Below, in pieces: positions 17,674-26,773 of a stretch of DNA of 64,000 bases. The notes beneath the pieces are model-generated. The model saw only the letters and a list, made by a program, of their open reading frames with translations. It was not told where the DNA came from and ran no database searches. The stretch is from contig JAXLRI010000006.1 in the NCBI GenBank assembly GCA_046331175.1, positions 124,001 to 188,000 on the forward strand. The letters run 5' to 3'. A program made the position numbers and the translations under genes. Positions within the stretch are counted from its first letter, which is position 1. The number at the start of each line of letters is the position of its first letter. This DNA is from JAWKIW01 sp046331175 (lineage in GTDB: Bacteria; Actinomycetota; Acidimicrobiia; Acidimicrobiales; Acidimicrobilacustridaceae).

Positions 17674-19068
17674 TCAGCCGGGACCGACGATGGGATCGCG
17701 CCAGCCGCCGTGGGGGGCGGCCAGCTCGATCGCGTCCTGGGGACCCCAGGTGTTGTGCTCGTAGAGCTGCACCGGTGTGGGGTGGTCGAGCACCGACTGC
17801 ACGATCCGCCACTGCTCGTCGACGCTGTCGGCCCGACCGAAGCGACGGGCGTCGCCCTCCATGGCGTCCTCGAGGAGGCGCTCGTAGGGCTCCTCGGACA
17901 TCCCGAACAGCTTGTCCTGGGTGACCTCGAGGTCGACGGGGTGGGTGGTGATCTGATCGCCGGCGGTCTTGGCCGAGACCTGCAGGGTGATGCCGCCGTC
18001 GGCGCCGAGCCGGAACCGCAGGTGGTTCGACGGCGGCGGACCGGCTCCACCGTCGGTGAAGAACAGTCGAGGCGGCCGGTTGAAGGTGACCACGGCCTCG
18101 GTGGCGGTGACGGGGAGCTCCTTGCCGGCGCGGATCAGCCACGGCACGCCCGACCACCGCCACGAGTCGATCTCGAAGCGCAGCGCCACGAACGTCTCGG
18201 TGTCGGACCCGTAGGCCACCCCGGGCTCGTCGACGTACTCGCGGTACTGGCCGCGCACCACCTTGTTGGGGTCGAAGGTGCGGATCTGGCGGTACACCTT
18301 CACCTTCTCGTCGCGCAGCGCGTCGGCCGCCGACGACGCTGGTGGCTCCATGGCCAGCAGGGCGACGATCTCGAGCAGGTGGTTCTGCACCACGTCGCGG
18401 AGGGTGCCGGCGGTGTCGAAGTACTTGGCCCGGCCGGCGGTGCCGAAGTCCTCCGCCATCGTGATCTGCACGTTGGAGATGAAGTTGCGGTTCCACACGG
18501 GCTCGAGCAGCGAGTTGGCGAACCGGAACACGAGGATGTTCTCGATGCCGTCCTTGCCGAGGAAGTGGTCGATGCGGAACACCGAGGACTCGGGGAAGTG
18601 GCGGTGCAGGACCTCGTTGAGCTCGAGCGCCGACCGTCGATCGCGGCCGAAGGGCTTCTCGACCACCACCTTGGCGCCGGCGTTGAGCCCGACGCCGGCC
18701 AGGCCCTCGACGACCTCCTCGAACAGGACCGGCGGGATGGCCAGGTAGAAGAGCGGGTGCTCGACCCCGGGCAGCAGGTCGGCGATGGAGCGGAAGGTCC
18801 GCTCGTCGCGGTAGTCGCCGCTCACGTAGCAGAGGCGCGAGGCGAGTCGGTCCCACACCACCGGATCGACGTCGGTCTTGGCCGCCACGGCATCGTGGGC
18901 GTAGCGGCGGAGCCCCTCGTCGTCCCACTCGGACGACGCCACGCCGACGATGGGGATGTCGAGCAGTCCACGGGCCTGCAGGCGGTAGATGGCCGGGAAG
19001 ATCTTCTTCTTGGCCAGGTCGCCGGTGGCGCCGAACAGCACCAGGGCGTCGGTGTCGCCGATGGGCAT
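17674..19068 (-). CDS. zwf: Glucose-6-phosphate dehydrogenase
   Basis: This enzyme (464 aa) oxidises glucose-6-phosphate and makes NADPH, the entry to the oxidative pentose phosphate pathway. LFGATGDLAKKK at about 11-22 is the nucleotide-binding motif, and RIDHFLGK carries the catalytic His and substrate Lys. EKPFGRD is also conserved. The ATG overlaps the hemL stop by one base (TGATG), an unusual coupling of NADPH supply to haem synthesis; no gnd or pgl lies beside it. Confidence 0.96.
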   Translation of the reverse strand: MPIGDTDALVLFGATGDLAKKKIFPAIYRLQARGLLDIPIVGVASSEWDDEGLRRYAHDAVAAKTDVDPVVWDRLASRLCYVSGDYRDERTFRSIADLLPGVEHPLFYLAIPPVLFEEVVEGLAGVGLNAGAKVVVEKPFGRDRRSALELNEVLHRHFPESSVFRIDHFLGKDGIENILVFRFANSLLEPVWNRNFISNVQITMAEDFGTAGRAKYFDTAGTLRDVVQNHLLEIVALLAMEPPASSAADALRDEKVKVYRQIRTFDPNKVVRGQYREYVDEPGVAYGSDTETFVALRFEIDSWRWSGVPWLIRAGKELPVTATEAVVTFNRPPRLFFTDGGAGPPPSNHLRFRLGADGGITLQVSAKTAGDQITTHPVDLEVTQDKLFGMSEEPYERLLEDAMEGDARRFGRADSVDEQWRIVQSVLDHPTPVQLYEHNTWGPQDAIELAAPHGGWRDPIVGPG

Positions 19069-20336
19069 CAGCGCGTCCCCTCCTGCACGGCCGTCGCGGC
19101 GTCGGCGGCGACCTCGATGATCCGGTCGAGCACGTCGTCGGTGTGGGCGAGGCCGACGAAGGCGACCTCGTAGGCCCCGGGCGCCATGGCCACGCCACGG
19201 TCGAGCATGGCGTGGAACAGCGCGGCGTAGCAGGCCTCGTCGGTGGTGCGGGCGGCGTCGTAGTCGGTGGGCAGCTCGTCGCCGGCGAACACGCCGCAGA
19301 GCGTGCCGACGTGGGGCACCCGCACGGCCAGGCCGGCGTCCCGCAGCGCGCCCTCCAAGGCCGAGGCGAAGCGCTCGACCCGGGCCGTCAGCGTGGCGTA
19401 GGCGTCGGGGGTGAGCAGCGACAGGGCGGCCAGTCCGGCCGCGGTGGCCACCGGGTTCCCCGAGAGCGTGCCCGCCTGGTACACGGGACCCGCCGGGGCG
19501 AGGACGTCCATCACGTCGGCGCGACCCCCGAAGGCGCCGATGGGCAGGCCCCCGCCGATGACCTTGCCGTAGCAGGTCAGGTCGGGCCGGACGCCGAGCA
19601 GGCCTTGGGCGCCGTCGACCCCGAGGCGGAACCCGGTGATCACCTCGTCGAACACGAGCAGCGCGCCCACCCGGTCGCACTCGGCCCGGAGCCCCTCGAG
19701 GAAGCCGGGAGCGGGCGCGACCAGGCCCATGTTGGCGGCGACCGGTTCGACGATGACGCATGCGACGTCGTCGTCGAGCCGGGGCACGACGTTGTACGGG
19801 GCGACGATCGTGTCGGCCACTTGGTTGGCGGTGACGCCCGCCGAGCCCGGGAGGCCGAGGGTGGCCACACCCGAGCCGCCGGCGACGAGGAGGCCGTCGG
19901 AGTGGCCGTGGTAGCAGCCGGCGAACTTCACGAGCTTGTCCCGGCCGGTGAACCCGCGGGCGACCCGGATGGCGCTCATCGTCGCCTCGGTGCCGCTGGA
20001 CACCAGGCGCACCTGCTCGACGGACGGGACGCGCTCGCCGATGGCCTCGGCGAGCAGGACCTCGCGAGGGGTGGGCGCGCCGTAGGACGTGCCGTCGGCG
20101 GCGGCGTCGACGACGGCGTCGACGACCACGGGGTGGGCGTGCCCGGCGATGATCGCCCCGTAGGACTGCACCAGGTCGAGGTAGCGGTTGCCGTCGACGT
20201 CCCACACGTGGGGGCCCTCGGCCCGAGCCACGAAGTAGGGGTGGCCGCCCACGCTGCGGAAGGCCCGGACGGGCGAGTTCACGCCACCGGGGATGACGCG
20301 GCCGGCGCGCGCGAAGAGGTCGTCGTTGGTGGTCAT
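19068..20336 (-). CDS. hemL: Glutamate-1-semialdehyde 2,1-aminomutase
   Basis: This PLP enzyme (422 aa) converts glutamate-1-semialdehyde to 5-aminolevulinate in the C5 haem pathway. VSSGTEATMSAIRVAR binds the cofactor phosphate, FDEVITGFR holds the conserved Asp, and the Schiff-base Lys lies in CYGKVIGGGLPIG. The ATG at MTTNDDLFARA matches the family N-terminus. hemA is not in the window, so C5-pathway genes are at least partly dispersed. It lies 37 bases after hemB. Confidence 0.96.
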   Translation of the reverse strand: MTTNDDLFARAGRVIPGGVNSPVRAFRSVGGHPYFVARAEGPHVWDVDGNRYLDLVQSYGAIIAGHAHPVVVDAVVDAAADGTSYGAPTPREVLLAEAIGERVPSVEQVRLVSSGTEATMSAIRVARGFTGRDKLVKFAGCYHGHSDGLLVAGGSGVATLGLPGSAGVTANQVADTIVAPYNVVPRLDDDVACVIVEPVAANMGLVAPAPGFLEGLRAECDRVGALLVFDEVITGFRLGVDGAQGLLGVRPDLTCYGKVIGGGLPIGAFGGRADVMDVLAPAGPVYQAGTLSGNPVATAAGLAALSLLTPDAYATLTARVERFASALEGALRDAGLAVRVPHVGTLCGVFAGDELPTDYDAARTTDEACYAALFHAMLDRGVAMAPGAYEVAFVGLAHTDDVLDRIIEVAADAATAVQEGTR

Positions 20337-20373
20337 GGCTCGTGCTCCGTGCCGGTGGCGGCGTGGTTCGACC

Positions 20374-21363
20374 TCAAGCCAGCACCTCGGCGACCTCGCC
20401 GGCGAGGTAGGTGAGGATGATGTCGGCACCGGCCCGCTTGATGGCGGTGAGGTGCTCGAGGGCGACGGCGTCACCGTCGATCCAGCCGTTGGCGGCGGCC
20501 GCCTTGATCATCGAGTACTCGCCCGACACGTGGTAGGCGGCGAGCGGCACGTCGAGCTCGGCCCGGGCCCGGGCGATCACGTCGAGGTAGGCCAGCGCCG
20601 GCTTCACCATGACCATGTCGGCGCCCTCGGCCACGTCGAGGCGGATCTCCTCGAGCCCCTCCCGGGCGTTGCGGTAGTCCTGCTGGTAGCCCTTGCGGTC
20701 GCCGCCCCCGGCGATGGTGACGTCGACGGCGTCGCGGAACGGGCCGTACAGCGCGGAGGCGTACTTGGCGGAGTAGGCGAGGATGGCGACCTCCTCGGCC
20801 CCCTCCTCGTCGAGGGCGTCGCGGATGGCGAGCACGGCGCCGTCCATCATCCCGGACGGGGCGACGACGTCGACCCCGGCGTCGGCCTGGGCCAGCGCCG
20901 TGCGCGCGTAGAGCTCGAGGGTGGCGTCGTTGTCGACCTCGCCCCGCTCGTCGACCAGCCCGCAGTGGCCGTGGTCGGTGTACTCGTCGAGGCACAGGTC
21001 GGCCATCACGACGACGTCGTCGCCCAGGTCGTCGCGCAGGTCGCGCAGGGCGACCTGGACGATGCCGTCGGGGTTCCACGCCTCGGACCCCTCGGCGTCC
21101 TTGCGGGCGGGCACCCCGAAGAGGATCAGCCCGGGCACACCGAGGTCGCGCAGGCGCCGGGCCTCGACGACCAGCGAGGCCCGGGTGTGCTGGACCACGC
21201 CGGGCAGCGAGGTGATCGGCACGGGCTCGTCGATCCCCTCGCGCACGAACAGCGGGGCGACCAGGTCGTCGACCCCGAGGGTCGTCTCGGCGACGAGGCG
21301 GCGCAGGGCTGGCGTGCGGCGGAGGCGGCGCATGCGGCGTTGGGGGAACGTCACGGTCGACAT
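20374..21363 (-). CDS. hemB: Delta-aminolevulinic acid dehydratase (porphobilinogen synthase)
   Basis: This enzyme (329 aa) condenses two aminolevulinates into porphobilinogen. The two active-site Lys are in YSAKYAS and VMVKPALAY. The metal region reads DLCLDEYTDHGHCG: the first and third Cys of the classical zinc triad are kept and the middle one is Asp. This is neither the full Cys3 zinc site nor the Asp-rich magnesium type. The ATG start lies 45 bases after the cobA-hemD stop. Confidence 0.96.
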   Translation of the reverse strand: MSTVTFPQRRMRRLRRTPALRRLVAETTLGVDDLVAPLFVREGIDEPVPITSLPGVVQHTRASLVVEARRLRDLGVPGLILFGVPARKDAEGSEAWNPDGIVQVALRDLRDDLGDDVVVMADLCLDEYTDHGHCGLVDERGEVDNDATLELYARTALAQADAGVDVVAPSGMMDGAVLAIRDALDEEGAEEVAILAYSAKYASALYGPFRDAVDVTIAGGGDRKGYQQDYRNAREGLEEIRLDVAEGADMVMVKPALAYLDVIARARAELDVPLAAYHVSGEYSMIKAAAANGWIDGDAVALEHLTAIKRAGADIILTYLAGEVAEVLA

Positions 21364-21408
21364 CCTAGGGGCGCCGGCCCGGCACCCCGCCGGGGCGGCC
21401 GAGGCGGG

Positions 21409-22881
21409 TCAGGACGCCGCGAGGTGGTCGACGAGGGCGGCGAGGAGGCCGTCGATCGTGTGGACCGGGGCCTCGACGTCGACCGTCAGCCCCCGGTCGC
21501 GAGCGGTCGCCGCGGTGATCGGCCCGATGCAGGCGACCACGGGCGGGACGGCGTCGGCTCCGAAGGCGTCGACGAACCGGGAGACGGTCGACGAGGAGGT
21601 GAAGGTCACGACGTCGGCCGAGGCCACCCGGGCCCGGGCCGCGTCGTCGGGAGCGGCGGCGCGCGTCTCGTAGGCCGCGACGACGTCGACGGACCACCCC
21701 TTGGCCGCCAGGCCGTCGGGCAGCACGTCGCGCGCTTCGGCCGCCCGGGCCAGCAGCACGTTGCGCCGTCCGCGCGGAGCGGCGGGAAACGACGCGACCA
21801 GCGACTCGGCGACGTAGTCGGGCGGGACGAGGTCGGCTCGGACGTTGCCGGCGGCGAGCGCGGCCGCGGTGCCCGGACCGATGGCGGCGACCCCGACGCC
21901 ACCGAGGTCGCGGGCGTCACGCAGCGCCGACAGCAGGCGGGCGGCACCGTTGGGGGACGTCACGACGACCCAGTCGTAGATGCCGCCGCCGAGGCGGGCG
22001 ACCGCGCGGGTGAGCGCCTCACCGCCGTCGGGTGGGTCGGCCACCTCGATCACCGGCACCTCGACCGGTTCGGCGCCGAGCTCGCGGAGCCGGGTGCTCA
22101 TCCGACCGGCCTGGGCCCGCGTCCTCGTGACGAGGACCCGGTGGCCGAACAGCGGCCGGGACGCGAACCACGACAGGTCGATGGCGGCGACCGACCCGAT
22201 CACGATGACCGAGGGCGACGCCAGCTCGTCGGCTCGCTCGAGGACGGTGCTCAACGTGGCGCGCACCGTTCGCTGGTCGGGACGGGTGCCCCAGCGGACC
22301 ACCGCCACCGGCGTGTCAGGTGGCAGCCCCCCGTCGAGGAGGTGGGCCACGATGCGCGGCAGGCGCCCGATGCCCATCAGGACGACGATGGTGCCGCCGA
22401 GGCGGGCCACGGTGCGCCAGTCGAGCTCGCCGCCCTTGTCGGGGTCCTCGTGGCCGGTGATGACCGTGAACAGCTCGGAGGAGTGGCGCAGGGTGAGGGG
22501 GATGCCCGCGTAGGCCGGCACCGCCAGCGCCGACGAGATGCCCGGGACGACCTCGAAGGGGACGCCGGCGGCCTGCAGCGCCTCGGCCTCCTCGCCGCCG
22601 CGGGCGAAGACGAACGGATCGCCGCCCTTGAGCCGCACGACCTCGGCCCCGGAGCGACCTCGCTCGACGAGCAGGTCGTTGATCTGCTCCTGGGGCATCG
22701 TGGGCCGGCCCGGGAGCTTGCCGACGTTGATGCGCTCGGCCCCCGCTGGCGCCTGGTCGAGCACGGGGCCCACCGACAGCCGGTCGTACACCACGACCTC
22801 GGCCCGGCCGAGCACCTCGGCGGCCCGGACGGTCAGCAGGCCGGGATCGCCCGGGCCGGCGCCCACGAGGTACACGGTCAT
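21409..22881 (-). CDS. cobA-hemD: Fused uroporphyrinogen-III C-methyltransferase / uroporphyrinogen-III synthase
   Basis: This bifunctional protein has 490 aa. Residues about 1-245 are the SAM-dependent methyltransferase that leads to precorrin-2 (VYLVGAGPGDPGLLT, RLKGGDPFVFARGGEE, VPGISSALAVPAYAGIPLT). Residues about 250-490 are a HemD fold that closes the uroporphyrinogen-III ring (HRVLVTRTRAQAG start, VVTSPNGA, VTFTSSSTV). The fusion sits at the branch between haem and sirohaem/cobalamin, and is known in several actinobacteria and firmicutes. hemC is not adjacent. It is the first gene of the haem block. Confidence 0.94.
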   Translation of the reverse strand: MTVYLVGAGPGDPGLLTVRAAEVLGRAEVVVYDRLSVGPVLDQAPAGAERINVGKLPGRPTMPQEQINDLLVERGRSGAEVVRLKGGDPFVFARGGEEAEALQAAGVPFEVVPGISSALAVPAYAGIPLTLRHSSELFTVITGHEDPDKGGELDWRTVARLGGTIVVLMGIGRLPRIVAHLLDGGLPPDTPVAVVRWGTRPDQRTVRATLSTVLERADELASPSVIVIGSVAAIDLSWFASRPLFGHRVLVTRTRAQAGRMSTRLRELGAEPVEVPVIEVADPPDGGEALTRAVARLGGGIYDWVVVTSPNGAARLLSALRDARDLGGVGVAAIGPGTAAALAAGNVRADLVPPDYVAESLVASFPAAPRGRRNVLLARAAEARDVLPDGLAAKGWSVDVVAAYETRAAAPDDAARARVASADVVTFTSSSTVSRFVDAFGADAVPPVVACIGPITAATARDRGLTVDVEAPVHTIDGLLAALVDHLAAS

Positions 22882-22969
22882 GGCTGCATGCTCGCACGCG
22901 CCGGACCGCGGACCGGCCCCGCCGACCCTCGGGCCTGGCGGGAGGGCGTCGAGGCGCGTCCCTGGACGG

Positions 22970-23941
22970 TCAGGCGCGGACGGCGGCCAGCCGGTCGAGG
23001 GCGGCCTCGGCCTCGGCCACGATCTGGCCCACCAGCTCGCCGGCGGGCACGAGCTGGTCGATGGCACCGACCCCCTGACCCGCCGGGTAGCACTCCTTGG
23101 CCGGGTCGATGCCCTCGTCGTCGACCGACCCCCCCAGGTGGAGGGCGCCGTCGGTGACGCTGCGGCCCATCTGCTCGGGGAACCGCTGCAGCTCCTCGGG
23201 GTGCTGCTCCCACCAGTCGGTGTACCCGTTGCGCACCACCCGCATCGTCTTGCCGCTGTAGGCGCGGCTGACGACCGTGCCGTCCTCGGCGGTGGCGAGG
23301 AGGGCGTCCTTGTACCCACGTACGGCCCGCGCCTCGGGGGTGGCGATGAAGCGGGTGCCGAGCCACACGCCGTCGGCGCCCAGGGCCAGCGCGGCGGCCA
23401 GGCCTCGGCCGTCGATGATGCCGCCCGCCGCCACCACGGGCACGCGGTCGCCCACGGCGTCGACGATCTGGGGCACGAGCGGCATGGTCGCGACCGTGCC
23501 CGTGTGCCCGCCCGCCTCGGTCCCCTGGGCCACGACGAGGTCGCAGCCGGCGTCGACGGCGCGGACGGCGTGGGCGACCTTGCCGCACATGTTCACGACG
23601 ACGACGTCGTTGCGGTGGCAGAGGTCGATCACGTCGGTGGGGACCCCGAGGCCGGCGACGAACATCGAGGCGCCCCCATCGACGACCATCTGCACCTGGG
23701 CGAGCAGGTCGCCGGGCATGGCGGTGAGGAGGTCGACGCCGAAGGGGCGGTCGGTCAGCTCGCGCACGCGGGCGATCTCGGCCTCGAGCTGGCCCTCCAT
23801 GATCATGGTCGTGGCCCCGAGGCAGCCGATGCCGCCGGCCTCGGAGACGGCGGCGCAGAGCGCGCTGTAGGACACCCCGCCCATCCCGGCGAGCATCACC
23901 GGGTGCTCGATGCCCAACAGGTCGGTCAGCCTCGTGCGCAT
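22970..23941 (-). CDS. Nitronate monooxygenase / 2-nitropropane dioxygenase family FMN protein
   Basis: This is an FMN-binding TIM-barrel protein (323 aa). GGIGCLGA near residue 36, AQGTEAGGHTG with the likely catalytic His, and VVAAGGIIDGRGLAAALALGADGVWLGTRF (phosphate loop, shown here in part by its key Gly residues) are family motifs. Members oxidise nitronates or act as FabK-like enoyl reductases; the QGTEAGGHTG form is common in both and the substrate cannot be told. The divergent promoter space to the left-facing TetR gene is small, so regulation by that repressor is possible. Confidence 0.87.
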   Translation of the reverse strand: MRTRLTDLLGIEHPVMLAGMGGVSYSALCAAVSEAGGIGCLGATTMIMEGQLEAEIARVRELTDRPFGVDLLTAMPGDLLAQVQMVVDGGASMFVAGLGVPTDVIDLCHRNDVVVVNMCGKVAHAVRAVDAGCDLVVAQGTEAGGHTGTVATMPLVPQIVDAVGDRVPVVAAGGIIDGRGLAAALALGADGVWLGTRFIATPEARAVRGYKDALLATAEDGTVVSRAYSGKTMRVVRNGYTDWWEQHPEELQRFPEQMGRSVTDGALHLGGSVDDEGIDPAKECYPAGQGVGAIDQLVPAGELVGQIVAEAEAALDRLAAVRA

Positions 23942-24055
23942 CGGGCCACCGTAGGTCTCGTTGACTGGTGGGTCAACGAGACCGACCGAGGTCCGGCACC
24001 CGTCGTCGCAGCGGGGCTCATGACCGCGGTGATCGACGCGGTCGTCGGCCCGCGA

Positions 24056-24682
24056 TCAGGGTCCGAGGCCCTCGAAAAGGAGGTCGACGACGAGGTCGGC
24101 CGCGCCGTCGACGTCGAGGCCGTCGTCGGTCCGGAGCCGACGCAGGGCGACCGAGGTGACCAGCGACGCCACCGAGAAGGCCACCAGCCGCGGCGGCGCG
24201 CGTCGCACCGCGCCGCGGTCCTGGCTGTCCTGGAGCACGCCCGTGAGGTCGTCGAGGAACCGGCCGTAGATCGAGAACAGGTGCTTCTCGAAGGCGGTGC
24301 CGAGGAGGGATGCGTCGCGGAACAGCAGCGTGGCGGCCTCGCGATCGTCGGCGAAGAAGGCGAAGGTGGCGCCGACCGCCGCCCGCATGCCAGCCCGGAG
24401 GTCGCCGGGGGGCGCCGCCGCGACTGCCGCCTCGATGCGGCCCCGGAGGGCGTCGGCCTCGGCCGTCATCAGGGCGTGGAACAGCTCGTCCTTGGAGTCG
24501 AAGTACCAGTAGACGACGCCGTAGGACACGCCGGCGGCACGGGCGACGTCGGCCATGGTGGCAGCCTGGAACCCGTGCTCGGCGAACACCCGACGTCCGG
24601 CCGCCATCAGCTCGGTCCGCCGCCGTTCCTTGTCCTCGTCGCTCACGGCCCGCCGCAGCGGAGGGGGGCGCCGGGTCGTCAT
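24056..24682 (-). CDS. TetR family transcriptional regulator
   Basis: The protein (208 aa) has an N-terminal helix-turn-helix at about residues 20-66 (VFAEHGFQAATMADVARAAG, then VSYGVVYWYFDSKDELF), typical of TetR. The C-terminal ligand domain is all-helical with no recognised ligand signature. A start at ATG 24691 (three residues longer, MPAMTTRR) is equally possible; neither has a strong ribosome site. It is divergent from the next TetR gene, with about 60-70 bases between the starts, so each could control both. Confidence 0.88.
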   Translation of the reverse strand: MTTRRPPPLRRAVSDEDKERRRTELMAAGRRVFAEHGFQAATMADVARAAGVSYGVVYWYFDSKDELFHALMTAEADALRGRIEAAVAAAPPGDLRAGMRAAVGATFAFFADDREAATLLFRDASLLGTAFEKHLFSIYGRFLDDLTGVLQDSQDRGAVRRAPPRLVAFSVASLVTSVALRRLRTDDGLDVDGAADLVVDLLFEGLGP

Positions 24683-24752
24683 GGCGGGCATCGTACTGAT
24701 CGGCGGATCAGCCGGCCGGGGAGGGCGGCCCGGGCACTGGCAAGATGGCGCC

Positions 24753-25397
24753 ATGTCCCCTCCGCCCGAGCCGCCCGCGGCGCCTCCCCGCGAGCCTGCA
24801 CCGGTCGAGCCCCGGACCGACGAGCCGCTCGACGGCCGCACTGCACGGGCGGTGCGCACCCGAGCCGCCATCGTCGACGCGCTGCTCCAGCTCCTCGACG
24901 AGGGTGACCTGCAACCCACCGCCACCCGCATCGCCGACCGGGCGGGGATCTCGCTGCGGCTCATCTACCACCACTACGGCGACCTCGAGTCGTTGTTCCG
25001 CGCCGCCGCCGAGCGCCAGGCCGAGCGACTGGCCGACCTCGCCGAGGACATCCCGGCCGACCTGCCCGCCGCGGAGCGGCTCACCCGGTTCGTCGACCAG
25101 CGCACCGCCATGCTCGAGTGGATCACCCCCGTCCGGCGGGCAGCGCTGCTGCAGGAGCCGTTCTCCGAGCAGCTCCAGGCCGCCCGCGACGCGCTGATGG
25201 CGATCGCCGAGCAGCAGGTCGCCGAGGTCTTCGCCCCCGAGCTGGAGGCCGCCGACGACCGGGCGGTGGCCCACGCCGTGACGGCGGTGGCCTCCTGGGG
25301 CTTCTGGAACGACCTGCGCACCGTCGGCCGGACCACCGCCGAGGCGCAGGCCGCCGTCGCCGCCGCACTGGCCGCTCTGCTCGGGATCACCCGCTGA
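24753..25397 (+). CDS. TetR family transcriptional regulator
   Basis: The protein (214 aa) has a Pro-rich N-terminal 25 residues, then the TetR DNA-binding domain at about 28-78 with the recognition region ATRIADRAGISLRLIYHHYG. The ligand domain is helical and ends SWGFWNDLRTVGRTTAEAQ. The target is not evident. ATG start is internal to a longer frame; it is chosen because the N-terminus then lies just before the domain. Confidence 0.87.
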   Translation: MSPPPEPPAAPPREPAPVEPRTDEPLDGRTARAVRTRAAIVDALLQLLDEGDLQPTATRIADRAGISLRLIYHHYGDLESLFRAAAERQAERLADLAEDIPADLPAAERLTRFVDQRTAMLEWITPVRRAALLQEPFSEQLQAARDALMAIAEQQVAEVFAPELEAADDRAVAHAVTAVASWGFWNDLRTVGRTTAEAQAAVAAALAALLGITR

Positions 25398-25503
25398 GCA
25401 CCGGAGCGAGCCCTCCCGCACGCTCCCAAGAACCCCGGCGCTCGACACGGGGCGCGCCGCGACGGGTGGCTACCGTGGTCGCGAGCCACAAAGGACCGGC
25501 GGC

Positions 25504-26331
25504 ATGCCATCGACCGACGAGCTGATCACCCTCAACGAAGCCGCTGACCGGCTGGGCGTCCACTACATGACGGCGTACCGGTACGTGCGGACCGGCCGGC
25601 TGCACGGGGTCAAGGACGGCTCGGAGTGGCGCGTGCGGGCGAGCGACGTCGAGGCCCTCCGCAACCCGCCGCCCACGACGGCTGCGCCCAAGCGTCGGCG
25701 CACCGATTACGCCAGCCGCCTGGAGGAGCGCCTCCTGGCCGGCGACGAGTCCGGCGCCTGGGCCGTGATCGAGGGAGCCATGAGCTCGGGCATGGAGGCG
25801 AACGCGGTGTACCGCGAGCTGCTGGCCCCGGCCATGGTCTCGGTCGGCGAGCGCTGGGCCAACGACGAGATCGACGTCAGCCAGGAGCACCTCGCCTCGG
25901 CGGTCGTGCTCCGGCTCATCGGCCGGTTGGGCCCGCGGTTCGCCCGGCGCGGCCGCAAGAAGGGCACGGTCGTGCTGGCCGGTCCCGCCGGCGAGCACCA
26001 CGGCATCCCCTTGGCGATGGTCGGTGACCTGCTGCGCAGCCGCGGCTACGACGTCGCCGACCTCGGCCCCGACGTGCCGCCGCAGTCGTTGGCCCGGGCG
26101 GTCGCCTCGATGCCCCGGGTGGTCGCCATCGGCCTGTGCGCCACCTCTCCCGGGCTGACGGCGGCCCTCAAGGCGGCCATCGCCGCCGCCCGGGAGGTCA
26201 GCGACGCCCCCATCGTGATCGGCGGCGGCGGCGTGCTCGAGGACGACACCTCCCGCACCGGCGCCGACCACGTGAGCACGTCGGTCGACGAGCTCCTGAC
26301 GTTCGTCGACGAGCTGGCCGCCTCCCGCTGA
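25504..26331 (+). CDS. HTH - B12-binding regulator, CarH-like candidate photoreceptor
   Basis: The protein has 275 aa. Residues about 7-54 are a helix-turn-helix of the excisionase/MerR-related type (LNEAADRLGVHYMTAYRYVR, then WRVRASDVEAL). Residues about 70-145 form a helical cap, and 153-272 a cobalamin-binding Rossmann domain. The cap carries W118 followed by E128-H129, exactly the W-x9-EH signature of the adenosylcobalamin photoreceptor CarH. H166 in GEHHG is placed for the lower cobalt ligand. AAAGGA precedes the ATG. The gene is followed by a WhiB gene and a photolyase, supporting light regulation. A light-independent B12 or corrinoid sensor is the alternative. Confidence 0.85.
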   Translation: MPSTDELITLNEAADRLGVHYMTAYRYVRTGRLHGVKDGSEWRVRASDVEALRNPPPTTAAPKRRRTDYASRLEERLLAGDESGAWAVIEGAMSSGMEANAVYRELLAPAMVSVGERWANDEIDVSQEHLASAVVLRLIGRLGPRFARRGRKKGTVVLAGPAGEHHGIPLAMVGDLLRSRGYDVADLGPDVPPQSLARAVASMPRVVAIGLCATSPGLTAALKAAIAAAREVSDAPIVIGGGGVLEDDTSRTGADHVSTSVDELLTFVDELAASR

Positions 26332-26371
26332 GGCCACCCCGGCGATCCGGTCGACGCCAGCCTGCGCCGGC

Positions 26372-26531
26372 CGACCTGCTCCGACCTGACCTGGTCCGGC
26401 CTGCTCCGATCCAGCCTCACCCGATCCGGCCTGACGTCCTCCGACCTGACCTGGTCCGGCCTCACCCGATCCGGCCTGACGTCCTCCGACCTGACCTGGT
26501 CCGACCTGACCTGGTCCGGCCTGGCCCGGCG
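26372..26531. repeat. 15-bp tandem repeat (minisatellite)
   Basis: About ten and a half consecutive 15-base units follow the pattern CG(G/A)CCTGACCTGGTC with variants CGGCCTCACCCGATC and CGGCCTGACGTCCTC. A 45-base higher-order block of three variants occurs twice. The tract starts about 40 bases after the B12-regulator stop. Confidence 0.9.
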
Positions 26532-26745
26532 GCGCCTCGGCCGACGCGGTGGCGACCGGGCGGCCCTCGCCCCCGTGCACCCGAGCGGCCTGGCACCACG
26601 GTTGGTCCGGGGCCGCCAGGGGCCGGCCAAGGGGGCGTGGCACCCGGCCCTGGGGCCGGGTCGGCGCCCGCTGCGGGCTCCCGCCGCCGAGGATTTCTGG
26701 CCCGGATCTGGTCGTGGGGGTTGCGCGTGGCGCTCGCGTCCTGTA

Positions 26746-26773
26746 TTTATCACTAAAGCCATTTACTGCTAAA
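26746..26773 (+). promoter_or_regulatory. Two TTTA-N4-TAAA boxes upstream of the WhiB gene
   Basis: TTTATCACTAAA (26746-26757) and TTTACTGCTAAA (26762-26773) are two 12-base inverted-repeat boxes separated by four bases, a 16-base period. They lie 24 bases before the WhiB start in an island of AT-rich sequence, so they could be a regulator site overlapping the -10/-35 region. The upstream HTH-B12 protein is the obvious candidate ligand. Confidence 0.55.

Noticed and set aside
24753..25397. Mobile-element origin for the tandem TetR genes
   Set aside because: No inverted repeats, target duplications or transposase genes flank them, and base composition matches the neighbours.
26136..26756. Frame encoding repeated VRPDL-like pentapeptides, which could suggest a pentapeptide-repeat protein
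   Set aside because: It is the translation of a 15-bp minisatellite, starts inside the B12-regulator gene in another frame, and does not follow the A(D/N)LXX pattern.
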